64,000 nucleotides of DNA from the NCBI GenBank assembly GCA_038147155.1, contig JAYQTA010000008.1, positions 1 to 64,000 on the forward strand, written 5' to 3'. Below the pieces are notes generated by a model, which saw nothing but the letters and a program-made list of their open reading frames with translations, was not told the DNA's origin and made no database searches. The translations under genes were made by a program, and so were the position numbers. This stretch comes from Australimonas brisbanensis. GTDB lineage: Bacteria > Chloroflexota > Dehalococcoidia > Lucifugimonadales > Australimonadaceae. Shown one piece after another: positions 49,860 to 57,537 of this stretch; the first letter of the stretch is position 1; each line of letters begins with the position of its first letter.

Positions 49860-49865
49860 TAGAAT
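49860..49865 (+). promoter_or_regulatory. -10 box TAGAAT for the oxidase/MFS operon
   Basis: GCGTAGAATCCGCCC lies 33 bases before the ATG at 49898, in the usual context of the -10 boxes here. No -35 is visible. Confidence 0.5.
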
Positions 49866-49897
49866 CCGCCCGCCACACCGCCCCAGGAGCCTCCGCC

Positions 49898-51019
49898 ATG
49901 ACCAGCACACCCACACCCTCCGTCGTCATCGTGGGCGGCGGTATCGCGGGCCTCGCCACTGCCTATGAACTGGCGCTGGAGGGCGTGGCGGCGACGGTGG
50001 TGGAGCCGGACGGGCTCGCCTCCCACGCCTCGGGCTTCGCCTACGGCGGGCTCTCCGGCGGGGTCACGGGCCGCCCCAACGCCAACACGCCCATGACGCA
50101 GGAGGGGATGCGCCTGCACGCCCTGCTCGCCGAGCGCCTGCCCGCCGAGACGGGCGTGGACACCCAGTACCGGCGCTCCCCCCAACTGCGGTTGGCCTTC
50201 ACCCAGGAGGAGATGGACTCCTTCGCACCGGACATGGAATGGCGCAACGCCCACCCCGGCTTCCGGGCCGAGGTGGTGGACGGCGAGGGCGCACGGCGCA
50301 TCGAATCGCGCGTCTCGCCCGACGCGCTGGGCGGGCTGTACGTGGAGGGCTCCGCCGACCTGGAGCCGTACCGGCTCTCGGTGGCCCTCGCCCAGGCCGC
50401 CGAATCACGCGGGGCGCAGGTGCGCACCGGCCGGGCCGTGGGCCTGGAGCGCACGGACGCGCGCGTATCCGGCGTGCGGCTGGAGGACGGGAGCGTCCTG
50501 GCCTGCGAGCGCGTCGTGCTGGCCACGGGCCCGTGGCTGGGGCAGGCCGCCGCCTGGTGCGGCCTCACCCTGCCCATACGCCCGCTCAAGGGGCAGATCA
50601 TCCGTCTGCGCGCCGGCGGCCCGCCCTTCGATGTGAGCGTGGGCTACGGTAAGGACTATGCCATGACCAAGCCGTCGGACGGGCTGGTATGGGCGGGCAC
50701 CACCGAGGAGGAGGCGGGCTTCGACGAGTCGAAGACCACCGGCGGGCGCGATGAGATCATCGAGGCCCTCCTGCGCTTCCTGCCCTCCCTGACGGACGCC
50801 GAACTGGTGCTCCAGACCGCCTGTCTGCGCCCCGTGAGCGCCGATGGCGCCGTGGTGGTGGGCCCCGCGCCCACCCTGGACGGCGTGGTGCTGGTGGGCG
50901 GCGGCGGGCGCCAGGGCATCATGATGGGCCCGGCGCTGGGCCGCACCGCCGCGCAGCTGGTTCTGACCGGTTCCTCGCCCCTCGCCCTACCCGCCTACGC
51001 ACCTGGGAGGTTCGCATGA
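49898..51019 (+). CDS. FAD-dependent amino-acid oxidase/dehydrogenase (DadA/glycine oxidase type)
   Basis: This 373-residue flavoprotein has the dinucleotide motif VVIVGGGIAGLATAYELAL near its start (about 9-27). ACERVVLATGPWLGQAAA and RPLKGQIIRLRAGG follow. The C-terminal GVVLVGGGGRQGIMMGPALG is the second FAD-contact block of the DAO superfamily. It probably oxidises an amine or amino acid. Its stop overlaps the next start (ATGA), so it is coupled to the MFS gene. Confidence 0.87.
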   Translation: MTSTPTPSVVIVGGGIAGLATAYELALEGVAATVVEPDGLASHASGFAYGGLSGGVTGRPNANTPMTQEGMRLHALLAERLPAETGVDTQYRRSPQLRLAFTQEEMDSFAPDMEWRNAHPGFRAEVVDGEGARRIESRVSPDALGGLYVEGSADLEPYRLSVALAQAAESRGAQVRTGRAVGLERTDARVSGVRLEDGSVLACERVVLATGPWLGQAAAWCGLTLPIRPLKGQIIRLRAGGPPFDVSVGYGKDYAMTKPSDGLVWAGTTEEEAGFDESKTTGGRDEIIEALLRFLPSLTDAELVLQTACLRPVSADGAVVVGPAPTLDGVVLVGGGGRQGIMMGPALGRTAAQLVLTGSSPLALPAYAPGRFA

Positions 51020-52236
51020 GCACCGCCGCCGCGGCCCACCCCACCCGCGCCGCCCGCATCCTGTACGGGGCGGGCTTCTCCTACATGGTCACCCTGGGCG
51101 CCACCCAGGTGCTGGTGCCCCTGTACGCGCTGCACCTGGGCTACGACCTGCGTCGTCTGGGCATCCTGGTGGCGAGCCAGGCGGTGTTCGGCCTGGTGCT
51201 GCGGGTTTCCGGCGGGGCCATGGCCGACCGGTTCGGGGAGCGCTGGGTGCTCTGGTTCAGCTTCCTGACCATGGTAGCGGGGTCGGTGGTCTTCGCCCTC
51301 ACGGACGATTTCTGGGTGCTCATCGCGGGCCAGACCTTCATGGGCTTCTCCCGCGCCGCCTACTGGACCTCCACCCAGTCCTACGCCTCCCGCATCGACC
51401 CGGCGCGCGCCCCCGTGTTCCTGGGCCGCATCAACTCCTCCGGCACCGCGGGCAACCTGTTCGGCACCTTCGGGTGCGGCCTCCTGGTGCTGGCGGCGGG
51501 CTACCCCGTCACCTTCGGGGCGTGCGCGGCCATCGCCACCGTGGGATTGGCGGGCGCGGTGGGGCTGCCCCACCTGCCGGGGCGCGCGGTGCCGCGCACC
51601 GTGAGGGCCGCCGTCGCGTCCATCCCCGTCATCGCCCGCCACCGGCCCATGAGCTTCGCCGCCGCCACGGCGTTCGTCGCCTCGTCGTCCATGGCGGCGG
51701 GGGTGGTGCTGTTCATCCCCTACTTCGAGCACCTGGGCTACGACGAGGGCGTCAACGGCGGCCTGCGCGCCGTGTCCATGGCGGCGGGGATACTCTCCGG
51801 CATCTACTTCGGCCAGATCATCGACCGCATCGGCGAGCGCAGCGTCTACTACGTGGGTCTGGCGGGCATGGCGGCCATCCTGGCCATCACCCCTCTGCTG
51901 GGCCCCACCCTGATGCTGCTGGGGGTGCTCATGGCCTTCCAGGGCTTCACCCACCATCTGATGGGCACCGCCTACACCGTGACGGCGGCGCGCTACTCCG
52001 CCGCTGAGCAGCGCGGCATGGCCATGGGGTACGTGGGGCTCTACTGGGGCATAGCCCAGCTCATCGTCCCCGCCGGGCTGGGTGCCCTGGCCGCCTGGGT
52101 GGGGCTGGAGACGGCCTTCTGGGTGACGGCGGTCTGCTTCGGCACCCTGGCCGTGGCGCTGGCGCCGGTGTACCTGCGCCTGGTGACCCGCCCGCTGGGG
52201 GGCAGGAGCGTGCCCGTGCCCGCCGGAGGGCACTAG
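51016..52236 (+). CDS. MFS transporter
   Basis: This 406-residue protein has about twelve hydrophobic segments. The signatures are VLRVSGGAMADRFGERWVLW (loop 2-3, a D-R-x-G-[R/E]-type motif) and SRAAYWTSTQSYASRIDP. Strong Gly-rich helices follow (GVLMAFQGFTHHLMGTAYTV). It follows the FAD oxidase with an ATGA overlap and precedes an amidohydrolase gene, so all may act on one imported amine or amide. The transported compound cannot be told. Confidence 0.85.
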   Translation: MSTAAAAHPTRAARILYGAGFSYMVTLGATQVLVPLYALHLGYDLRRLGILVASQAVFGLVLRVSGGAMADRFGERWVLWFSFLTMVAGSVVFALTDDFWVLIAGQTFMGFSRAAYWTSTQSYASRIDPARAPVFLGRINSSGTAGNLFGTFGCGLLVLAAGYPVTFGACAAIATVGLAGAVGLPHLPGRAVPRTVRAAVASIPVIARHRPMSFAAATAFVASSSMAAGVVLFIPYFEHLGYDEGVNGGLRAVSMAAGILSGIYFGQIIDRIGERSVYYVGLAGMAAILAITPLLGPTLMLLGVLMAFQGFTHHLMGTAYTVTAARYSAAEQRGMAMGYVGLYWGIAQLIVPAGLGALAAWVGLETAFWVTAVCFGTLAVALAPVYLRLVTRPLGGRSVPVPAGGH

Positions 52237-52270
52237 GGGGCGGGCGCTTGAGTCGCCCGGCTCCCGGTGC

Positions 52271-52276
52271 TAGATT
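52271..52276 (+). promoter_or_regulatory. -10 box TAGATT for the amidohydrolase at 52316
   Basis: GTGCTAGATTCGCC lies 40 bases before the ATG, matching the TAGAAT/CGCC pattern with one change. It suggests the amidohydrolase has its own promoter in addition to any read-through from the MFS gene. Confidence 0.4.
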
Positions 52277-52315
52277 CGCCGCGTGAGCCGCCCCGGCGGC
52301 GGAAGGAGGCCTCTC

Positions 52316-53374
52316 ATGCCCGTCATCGACTCGGATGCCCACGTGCTGGAGACCGAGCAGACCTGGGAGTACACCCTCCCGGAGGACGCCGCGTACAAGC
52401 CGCAGATAGTCACCCGTGGCGACGGCAAGCGGTTCTGGCTGGTGGACGGGCAGGTGAAGGGCGAGGTCCGCGGGATGGTGGCCGCCAAGGGGCTGGACGA
52501 GTCGGTCACGCGCAACATGGTCACCGACCCGGCCAAGCGGTTCATGGACGACATCGCCGGGCGCATCGACCACATGGACGAGCTGGAGATCGACGTCCAG
52601 GTGCTCTACCCCTCCATGTACATCCAGCGCTGGTGCGAGACGCCCCAGTCCGAGATGGCTATGTCCCGCGCCTACAACCGGTGGCTCGCCCACATCTGGG
52701 AGGAGGGGAAGGGCCGTCTGCGCTGGACGTGCATCCTGCCCCTCTCCAACATGGACGAGGCCATCAAGGAGGCGCGCTGGGCCAAGGAGCACGGCGCCTG
52801 CGGCATCACCATCCGCCCCGTGGAGGGCGAGCGGCTGCTGGTGGACGAGTACTACGACCCGCTCTACCGCGAGGCCGTGGCGCTGAACATGCCCATGGCT
52901 GTGCACATCGGCAACTCCAACCCCATGTTCCCCAAGCTCATGGCGGCGGACAAGGCGGGCGGCACCTTCGCGACCTTCCGCCTCACCTCGGTGGCGGCCG
53001 CGCACGCGGTCATCTCCAACGACATCGCAAAGAAGCACCCCCAGTTGCGCTTCGGCATCGTGGAGGCCTCCAGCCAGTGGGTGCCCTACGTGGTGCACGA
53101 CCTGCGCCGCCGGCTCAACACCCGCGGTCGCACCCTGGCCGCCGAGCCCTTCAAGGCCCACAACGTGTGGGTGACGTGCCAGACCGACGACGACATCCCC
53201 TACGTGCTCAAGTACGCGGGCGAGAGCCAGCTGCTCATCGGCACCGACTACGGGCACCAGGACCAGTCATCGGAGATCGAGGCGCTGCGGAACATCCGCA
53301 AGTCGGGCGACATCGACCCGGCCATCGTGGACCGCATCCTGGGCGAGAACGCCATCACCTTCTACGGGCTGTAA
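52316..53374 (+). CDS. amidohydrolase-related (Amidohydro_2) metal-dependent hydrolase
   Basis: This 352-residue TIM-barrel hydrolase has the N-terminal VIDSDAHVLE metal motif, MPMAVHIGNSNPMFPKLMAA with a metal His, VEASSQWVPYVVHDLRRR and the late LLIGTDYGHQDQSSE with the metal Asp. A related gene lies at 30.4 kb, also beside an MFS transporter. The ATG has AAGGAGG upstream. Its stop is TAA, one of three in the window. Confidence 0.87.
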   Translation: MPVIDSDAHVLETEQTWEYTLPEDAAYKPQIVTRGDGKRFWLVDGQVKGEVRGMVAAKGLDESVTRNMVTDPAKRFMDDIAGRIDHMDELEIDVQVLYPSMYIQRWCETPQSEMAMSRAYNRWLAHIWEEGKGRLRWTCILPLSNMDEAIKEARWAKEHGACGITIRPVEGERLLVDEYYDPLYREAVALNMPMAVHIGNSNPMFPKLMAADKAGGTFATFRLTSVAAAHAVISNDIAKKHPQLRFGIVEASSQWVPYVVHDLRRRLNTRGRTLAAEPFKAHNVWVTCQTDDDIPYVLKYAGESQLLIGTDYGHQDQSSEIEALRNIRKSGDIDPAIVDRILGENAITFYGL

Positions 53375-53416
53375 GCGTTGCCCGGCGGTAATGGCGGGCG
53401 AGAGGGGTACCCAGAT

Positions 53417-53532
53417 TCGATGCTGGGGCGGTTGCCCGCTGCCATGAGCGATCGCCCAGCGATCGGAGACGGGGTAGCGCCGAGGCGCGCAGGGGAGCCC
53501 CCTGGAACGAGCGAGCGCCAAGCGAGCGGGGG
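53417..53532 (+). repeat. right half copy of the dispersed TIR element
   Basis: GCCATGAGCGATCGCCCAGC, GGAGACGGGGTAGCGCC and AGGGGAGCCCCCTGGAACGA match the right half of the full elements and end in the terminal repeat GAGCGAGCGCCAAGCGAGCG. The left half is missing. It lies between the facing ends of the amidohydrolase and CoA-transferase genes. Confidence 0.65.
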
Positions 53533-53534
53533 CG

Positions 53535-54767
53535 CTACTCCAGCACGCCCGCATCGCGCAATGCCCGGTAGCGCTCATCGCTCACGCCCCACAGCTCGCG
53601 CAGCACCTGTTCGGTGTGCTGGCCAAGCATGGGCGCGGGCCGGTACTGGGGCGGCGTCGCGGAGAGGGTGAAGGCGTTGCCGTCGGCGGCATAGCGCCCC
53701 ATCTCCGGGTGCTCCAGCCACACGAAGTGCTCCCGATGGGCCAACTGCGGGTCGGTGAACAGGTCGCGGCAGTCGTTGACGGCCCCGGCAGGCACGCCTG
53801 CGCGGGCGCACGCCTCCATCACCTCGGCGGGGGTGCGGCCCGCCGTCCAGGCGGCGATCGCCGCGTCCAGCTCGCCCTCGTGCGCCTTGCGCCCCGCCAC
53901 CGTCTCGAAGCGCGGGTCGGCAGCCAGCCCCGGCTTCTGCATCAGCAGCATCAGCGATTGGAAGGAGGCATCGTCCGGGCACGCGATGGTCACCCACCGC
54001 TCCTCTCCCGCGCACGGGTAGGCAGCATGGGGGGCCATGTCCGGGTCGGCGTTGCCGTCGCGCTGGGCGACCCGCTCGTTGGCGGCGTGGTCCAGCAGCG
54101 GCACGCCTGCGTAGTAGAGCGAGGCCTCCAGCTGCGAGACGTCGATGTGCTGCCCCTCCCCGGTGCGCCGCCGGTGCTCCAGCGCCGCGGCGATGGCGGC
54201 GATGGCCAGGTGCGGCACCAGGAAGTCGGTGTAGGCCCCGTAGGGGGAGACGGGCACGCGGTCCGGCCAGCCGGTGCCGTTGGTCAGGCCGCTGAGGGCC
54301 GTGAGCACGGGGCCGTAGCCCGGCTGGGCATCATACGGCCCGCCCCGGCCCAGCATGGAGGCGCTGAACATCACCACGCCGGGGTTCTTCGCCCGTACCG
54401 CCTCGTACCCCAGCCCCCACTTCTCCATGACGCCGGGGGTGAAGTTCTCCGCCACGATGTCTGCCCACTCCGTCGCCGCCACGAAGGCGAGGGCCCGCCC
54501 GCGCTCATCGCCCATGTCCAGGGCAAGGCCCAGCTTGCCGGAGTTGTAGGTGGACCAGTAGCCGGAGCGGTTGATGCCCGGCTTGCCCTCTGCGAAGGGC
54601 GGGCCGTCGCGGATGACGTCGGGCCGCTTCGCCGATTCGACCCGCACCACCGTCGCGCCGAAGTCCGACAGATAGCGCGTGGCCATGGGGCCGATGACCA
54701 CCCAGGAGAAGTCCAGGACCTTGAGCCCAGCGAAGGGCTTGCCCACGGAGGGCTGCGGAGTGCTCAC
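53535..54767 (-). CDS. type III CoA-transferase (CaiB/BaiF family)
   Basis: Family III CoA-transferases exchange CoA between free acids and acyl-CoAs through an aspartyl intermediate. The 410-residue protein has VLDFSWVVIGPMATRYLSDF, GATVVRVESAKRPDVIRDG, GYWSTYNSGKLGLALDMGD (the YNSGK block) and GYGPVLTALSGLTNGTGWPD. It also has EGQHIDVSQLEASLYYAGVP. The start is a GTG at 54767 overlapping the preceding stop (GTGA). It forms a tandem with a second CoA-transferase and an acyl-CoA dehydrogenase, probably for activation and beta-oxidation of one acid. Confidence 0.9.
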   Translation of the reverse strand: MSTPQPSVGKPFAGLKVLDFSWVVIGPMATRYLSDFGATVVRVESAKRPDVIRDGPPFAEGKPGINRSGYWSTYNSGKLGLALDMGDERGRALAFVAATEWADIVAENFTPGVMEKWGLGYEAVRAKNPGVVMFSASMLGRGGPYDAQPGYGPVLTALSGLTNGTGWPDRVPVSPYGAYTDFLVPHLAIAAIAAALEHRRRTGEGQHIDVSQLEASLYYAGVPLLDHAANERVAQRDGNADPDMAPHAAYPCAGEERWVTIACPDDASFQSLMLLMQKPGLAADPRFETVAGRKAHEGELDAAIAAWTAGRTPAEVMEACARAGVPAGAVNDCRDLFTDPQLAHREHFVWLEHPEMGRYAADGNAFTLSATPPQYRPAPMLGQHTEQVLRELWGVSDERYRALRDAGVLE

Positions 54768-56020
54768 GCCACCACCCCCTGAGCGCGCAGCGCGCTGATG
54801 TCGTCGGGGCCCAGGCCGCACCAGCCGGCCAGCACCTCGTCCGTGTGCTCACCCAGCCGGGGCGCGCGACCCACCCGCAGCGGCGCCGCGGAGGCGCGGG
54901 CCCACGGGCCCAGGGTGGTCATGGGCTCCCCGTCGGGGCCCTCCACCTGCCGGTAGAAGCCGCGCGCCTCCAGCTGGGGGTAGGTGAGCAGGTCAGCGGC
55001 ATCGTTCACCGGGAACAGGAGCACCCGGCGGGCGATGGCCCCCTCGGACAGCTCGCGCTTGGTGCGCGGGGCGAAGAAGCGCTCCAGGGTGCGCTCCATG
55101 GCATTGAGCAGCGTGTCCGGTATCTGGCCGAAGCCGAAGCCGCCGAAGTCCACCCCGTCCAGCTCCGGGTCGCCCTCGTTCGTCTCGTTGACCCACGCCA
55201 CCAGCGCGGCCATGTTGCGCCCGCCGGAGCGCCCGCCGGGTTGGATGAAGTTCACGTAGCCGTCGGCGCACGGGTAGTTGATGCGCAGCCGCTTGCCCGC
55301 CCCCAGCGGCCGGTAGGGCCCCTGGCGGGTGAGGATCACCTGGTTCAGGTCCCAGAACTGGGGGGCGTGGGAGAGGGTGCGCGCCACCGCCTGCTGGCAG
55401 GAGGCGTCCACCCACTGTCCCTCCCCGCTCCATGAGCGCGCCTGATGCGCCACCATAGCCCCGGCGGCGGCGGCCGCTGCGCCCAGGCTCCAGAAGTGGG
55501 GGATGCTCACGCGCAGCGGCGGCCTATCAGCATCGCCGGTAAGCCACATGAACCCGCCCAGGGCCATGCCCGTCAGGTCCGTGGCGTTCATGCCCGCGTA
55601 GGGGCCGTCCTGGCCGAAGGGACTCACCGACACATAGATGAGCCGGGGATTTGCGGCGCGCAGCGTCTCGTAGTCGAGGCCCACGGAGGCCATGAAGCCG
55701 GGGCGGAACGATTCCACCAGGAAGTCGGCCTGCTCCGCCAAACGTGCCACCAGCGCGCGCCCGGCGAACGAGGCGAAGTCCACGACGCAGGAGCGCTTGT
55801 TGGCTGCGTACAGCTGCCAGAACAGGGAGTTCTCGATGTCGGGGGCGTCCTTCCAGTAGGGCGCGATGCCCCGCGCCACGTCGCCCCCCGGCGGCTCCAC
55901 CTTCACCACGTCGGCGCCCAAATCGGCCAGGACGCGCCCGGTGAAGATGCCCCGGTCGTCGGCCAGGTCCAGCACTCGCAGGCCAGACAGCATGCCCCCG
56001 CCCACAGCCGGTGCGGCCAT
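54764..56020 (-). CDS. type III CoA-transferase (CaiB/BaiF family), second copy
   Basis: This 418-residue member has LSGLRVLDLADDRGIFTGRV, LGADVVKVEPPGGDVARGIA, AANKRSCVVDF, FLVESFRPGFMASVGLDYET and VSVSPFGQDGPYAGMNATDL, with the catalytic Asp of the family in NATD. It is clearly not a duplicate of its downstream neighbour, and the two may form a heteromeric enzyme or act on different acids. The ATG at 56020 comes three bases after the acyl-CoA dehydrogenase region ends on the same strand. Confidence 0.9.
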   Translation of the reverse strand: MAAPAVGGGMLSGLRVLDLADDRGIFTGRVLADLGADVVKVEPPGGDVARGIAPYWKDAPDIENSLFWQLYAANKRSCVVDFASFAGRALVARLAEQADFLVESFRPGFMASVGLDYETLRAANPRLIYVSVSPFGQDGPYAGMNATDLTGMALGGFMWLTGDADRPPLRVSIPHFWSLGAAAAAAGAMVAHQARSWSGEGQWVDASCQQAVARTLSHAPQFWDLNQVILTRQGPYRPLGAGKRLRINYPCADGYVNFIQPGGRSGGRNMAALVAWVNETNEGDPELDGVDFGGFGFGQIPDTLLNAMERTLERFFAPRTKRELSEGAIARRVLLFPVNDAADLLTYPQLEARGFYRQVEGPDGEPMTTLGPWARASAAPLRVGRAPRLGEHTDEVLAGWCGLGPDDISALRAQGVVA

Positions 56021-56023
56021 CGC

Positions 56024-57130
56024 CTACAGGCCCAGGGCCGCGCCGAGGCTCTGGCGCAGGTGGCGGGGGCCGCCCAGGAAGTGGTAGAGGGTGCGCGACA
56101 TCTGGGTGTGCAGGCTCAGGCCGTACTCGCGCACGATGCCGATGCCCGCATGCGCGTCGTGGGCGCTGTTGCACCCCAGGTAGTAGGCCTCCTTCGCCAC
56201 GGCGGCGGCGGTGAGCGATGCTGCAGAGAGTTCGTCCTCCGGTTTGCCGGTATCCGCCTTCCAGGCCGCCTCGTAGGCCGTCCAGCGGGCGGCATCCTTC
56301 TGGTTCACCAGATCGATGATGTGGTCCTGCACCCGCTGGAAGCGCCCGATGGGCTGCTGGAACTGCACACGGGTGCGCGAGTAGTCGAGGCTCATCTGCG
56401 CCACGCGCTCCAGCGCACCGGCGGCGTAGGCGCACAGCACCGGCAGCGCGCGGGAGAGAGTGCGCTCCCAGTCGGCCCAGCGGGCCACCAGCGCATCGGC
56501 GCCCACGCGCACCCCGTCCAGGCGCACCTCGGACAGCCCCGTGGCGAAGCCCGCCAGGGGGCGCACCGACACGCCCGCCGCGCTCACCGGCACGGCGAAG
56601 AAGCCCACCCCGTCCGCCAGGCGCGCGGCCACCAGCAGGTGGGTGGCATCGTCCGCGTGCAGCGCGTGGGGCTTGACCCCCGTGAAGGTGAAGCCGTCGC
56701 CCGCGGGTGTGGCGGGCATGCGCACGTCGTCCTGCGCCCACCCGTCCTCCGGCTCGGTGAGCGCCAGGGCGAAGGCCACCTGCCCCTCGGCGATGGCCGG
56801 CAGGTGGGCCGCCTGCTGCTCAGGGGTGCCCCCCTGCTGCACGAGCAGGGCCGCCAGCACGCCGGACGAGAACGCCAACCCCGGCACGGGGCCCTTGCCC
56901 AGCTCCTCGAACACCACTGCGGCGTCGGTGATGTTCCCGCCCACCCCGCCGTGCGCCTCCGGCACCAGCACCGACAGGAGGCCCGTCTGGGCGATGGGCC
57001 CCCACAGGCTCCCCGCCGTGCGCTCGCCCCGGTCGATGGCGACCAGCGCCTCGCGGGTGGCATCGCGCCGCATCAGCTCGGCCACGGTGGCCTGGAGCAT
57101 CTTCTGTTGTTCGTTGAGGGTCAGGTCCAT
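56024..57130 (-). CDS. acyl-CoA dehydrogenase-like flavoprotein
   Basis: The enzyme forms a double bond in an acyl-CoA and passes electrons to ETF. The 368-residue protein has the N-terminal MDLTLNEQQKMLQATVAELM, VPEAHGGVGGNITDAAVVFE, FALALTEPEDGW, DYSRTRVQFQQPIGRFQRVQ and GCNSAHDAHAGIGIVREYGL. Where classical enzymes have a Glu, the catalytic position appears to fall in the AHAGIGI region, as in the less usual ACAD branch of degradation clusters. The ATG at 57130 has GGGAGACCC upstream. It heads an operon with two type III CoA-transferases. Confidence 0.87.
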   Translation of the reverse strand: MDLTLNEQQKMLQATVAELMRRDATREALVAIDRGERTAGSLWGPIAQTGLLSVLVPEAHGGVGGNITDAAVVFEELGKGPVPGLAFSSGVLAALLVQQGGTPEQQAAHLPAIAEGQVAFALALTEPEDGWAQDDVRMPATPAGDGFTFTGVKPHALHADDATHLLVAARLADGVGFFAVPVSAAGVSVRPLAGFATGLSEVRLDGVRVGADALVARWADWERTLSRALPVLCAYAAGALERVAQMSLDYSRTRVQFQQPIGRFQRVQDHIIDLVNQKDAARWTAYEAAWKADTGKPEDELSAASLTAAAVAKEAYYLGCNSAHDAHAGIGIVREYGLSLHTQMSRTLYHFLGGPRHLRQSLGAALGL

Positions 57131-57260
57131 GGGTCTCCCGCCTGGCGAGGGGCTGCCGGGCGCTGCCCCGGCGGCCCCCTTTCTACCACGCGAGCCCCCT
57201 GTGACGCGGAGGCGCCGGATGGCGGGGCCCCTGTCCACGGTCGTTGGAGGTCGAAGGAGA

Positions 57261-57394
57261 CTAGCGACCCTTGGCCTTCCCGTTGCCCTGGTCGTGGGGG
57301 ACGGTGACGCTCACCTGCCCAACGCAGGAGGAGACCCCGTCGTCAGCGCCAGCATGCTCACCAGTACCAGCAGCAGGACACCAAATCGTCGCAT
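57261..57394 (-). pseudogene. short exported peptide with a frameshift (uncertain)
   Basis: The ATG at 57394 has GAGGAGCG upstream and encodes MRRFGVLLLVLVSMLALTTG, a plausible signal peptide, but stops at a TGA after 27 codons (57311). Shifting the frame reads DDGVSSCVGQVSVTVPHDQG to a TAG at 57261, consistent with a small secreted protein broken by an indel. Either a 27-residue peptide is real, or this is a frameshifted gene. The rest of the 407-base gap 57131-57537 shows nothing but the xdh-side promoter. Confidence 0.35.
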
Positions 57395-57503
57395 CGCACA
57401 CGCTCCTCGGGACGGATTCCACAGGGCCCCCCTGCGGCGGGCACGCTACGAACCGGCCTTCTTATGAACAAGACCACGCGCGCCGCTCGCTCGCGTGCCC
57501 CGC

Positions 57504-57509
57504 TATACT
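57504..57509 (+). promoter_or_regulatory. -10 box TATACT for the gene at 57538
   Basis: GCTATACTCGCCCCACC lies 29 bases before the ATG. It fits the -10/CGCCCC pattern found elsewhere in the window. Confidence 0.5.
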
Positions 57510-57537
57510 CGCCCCACCCTCCCCCAAGGAGCCTCCC

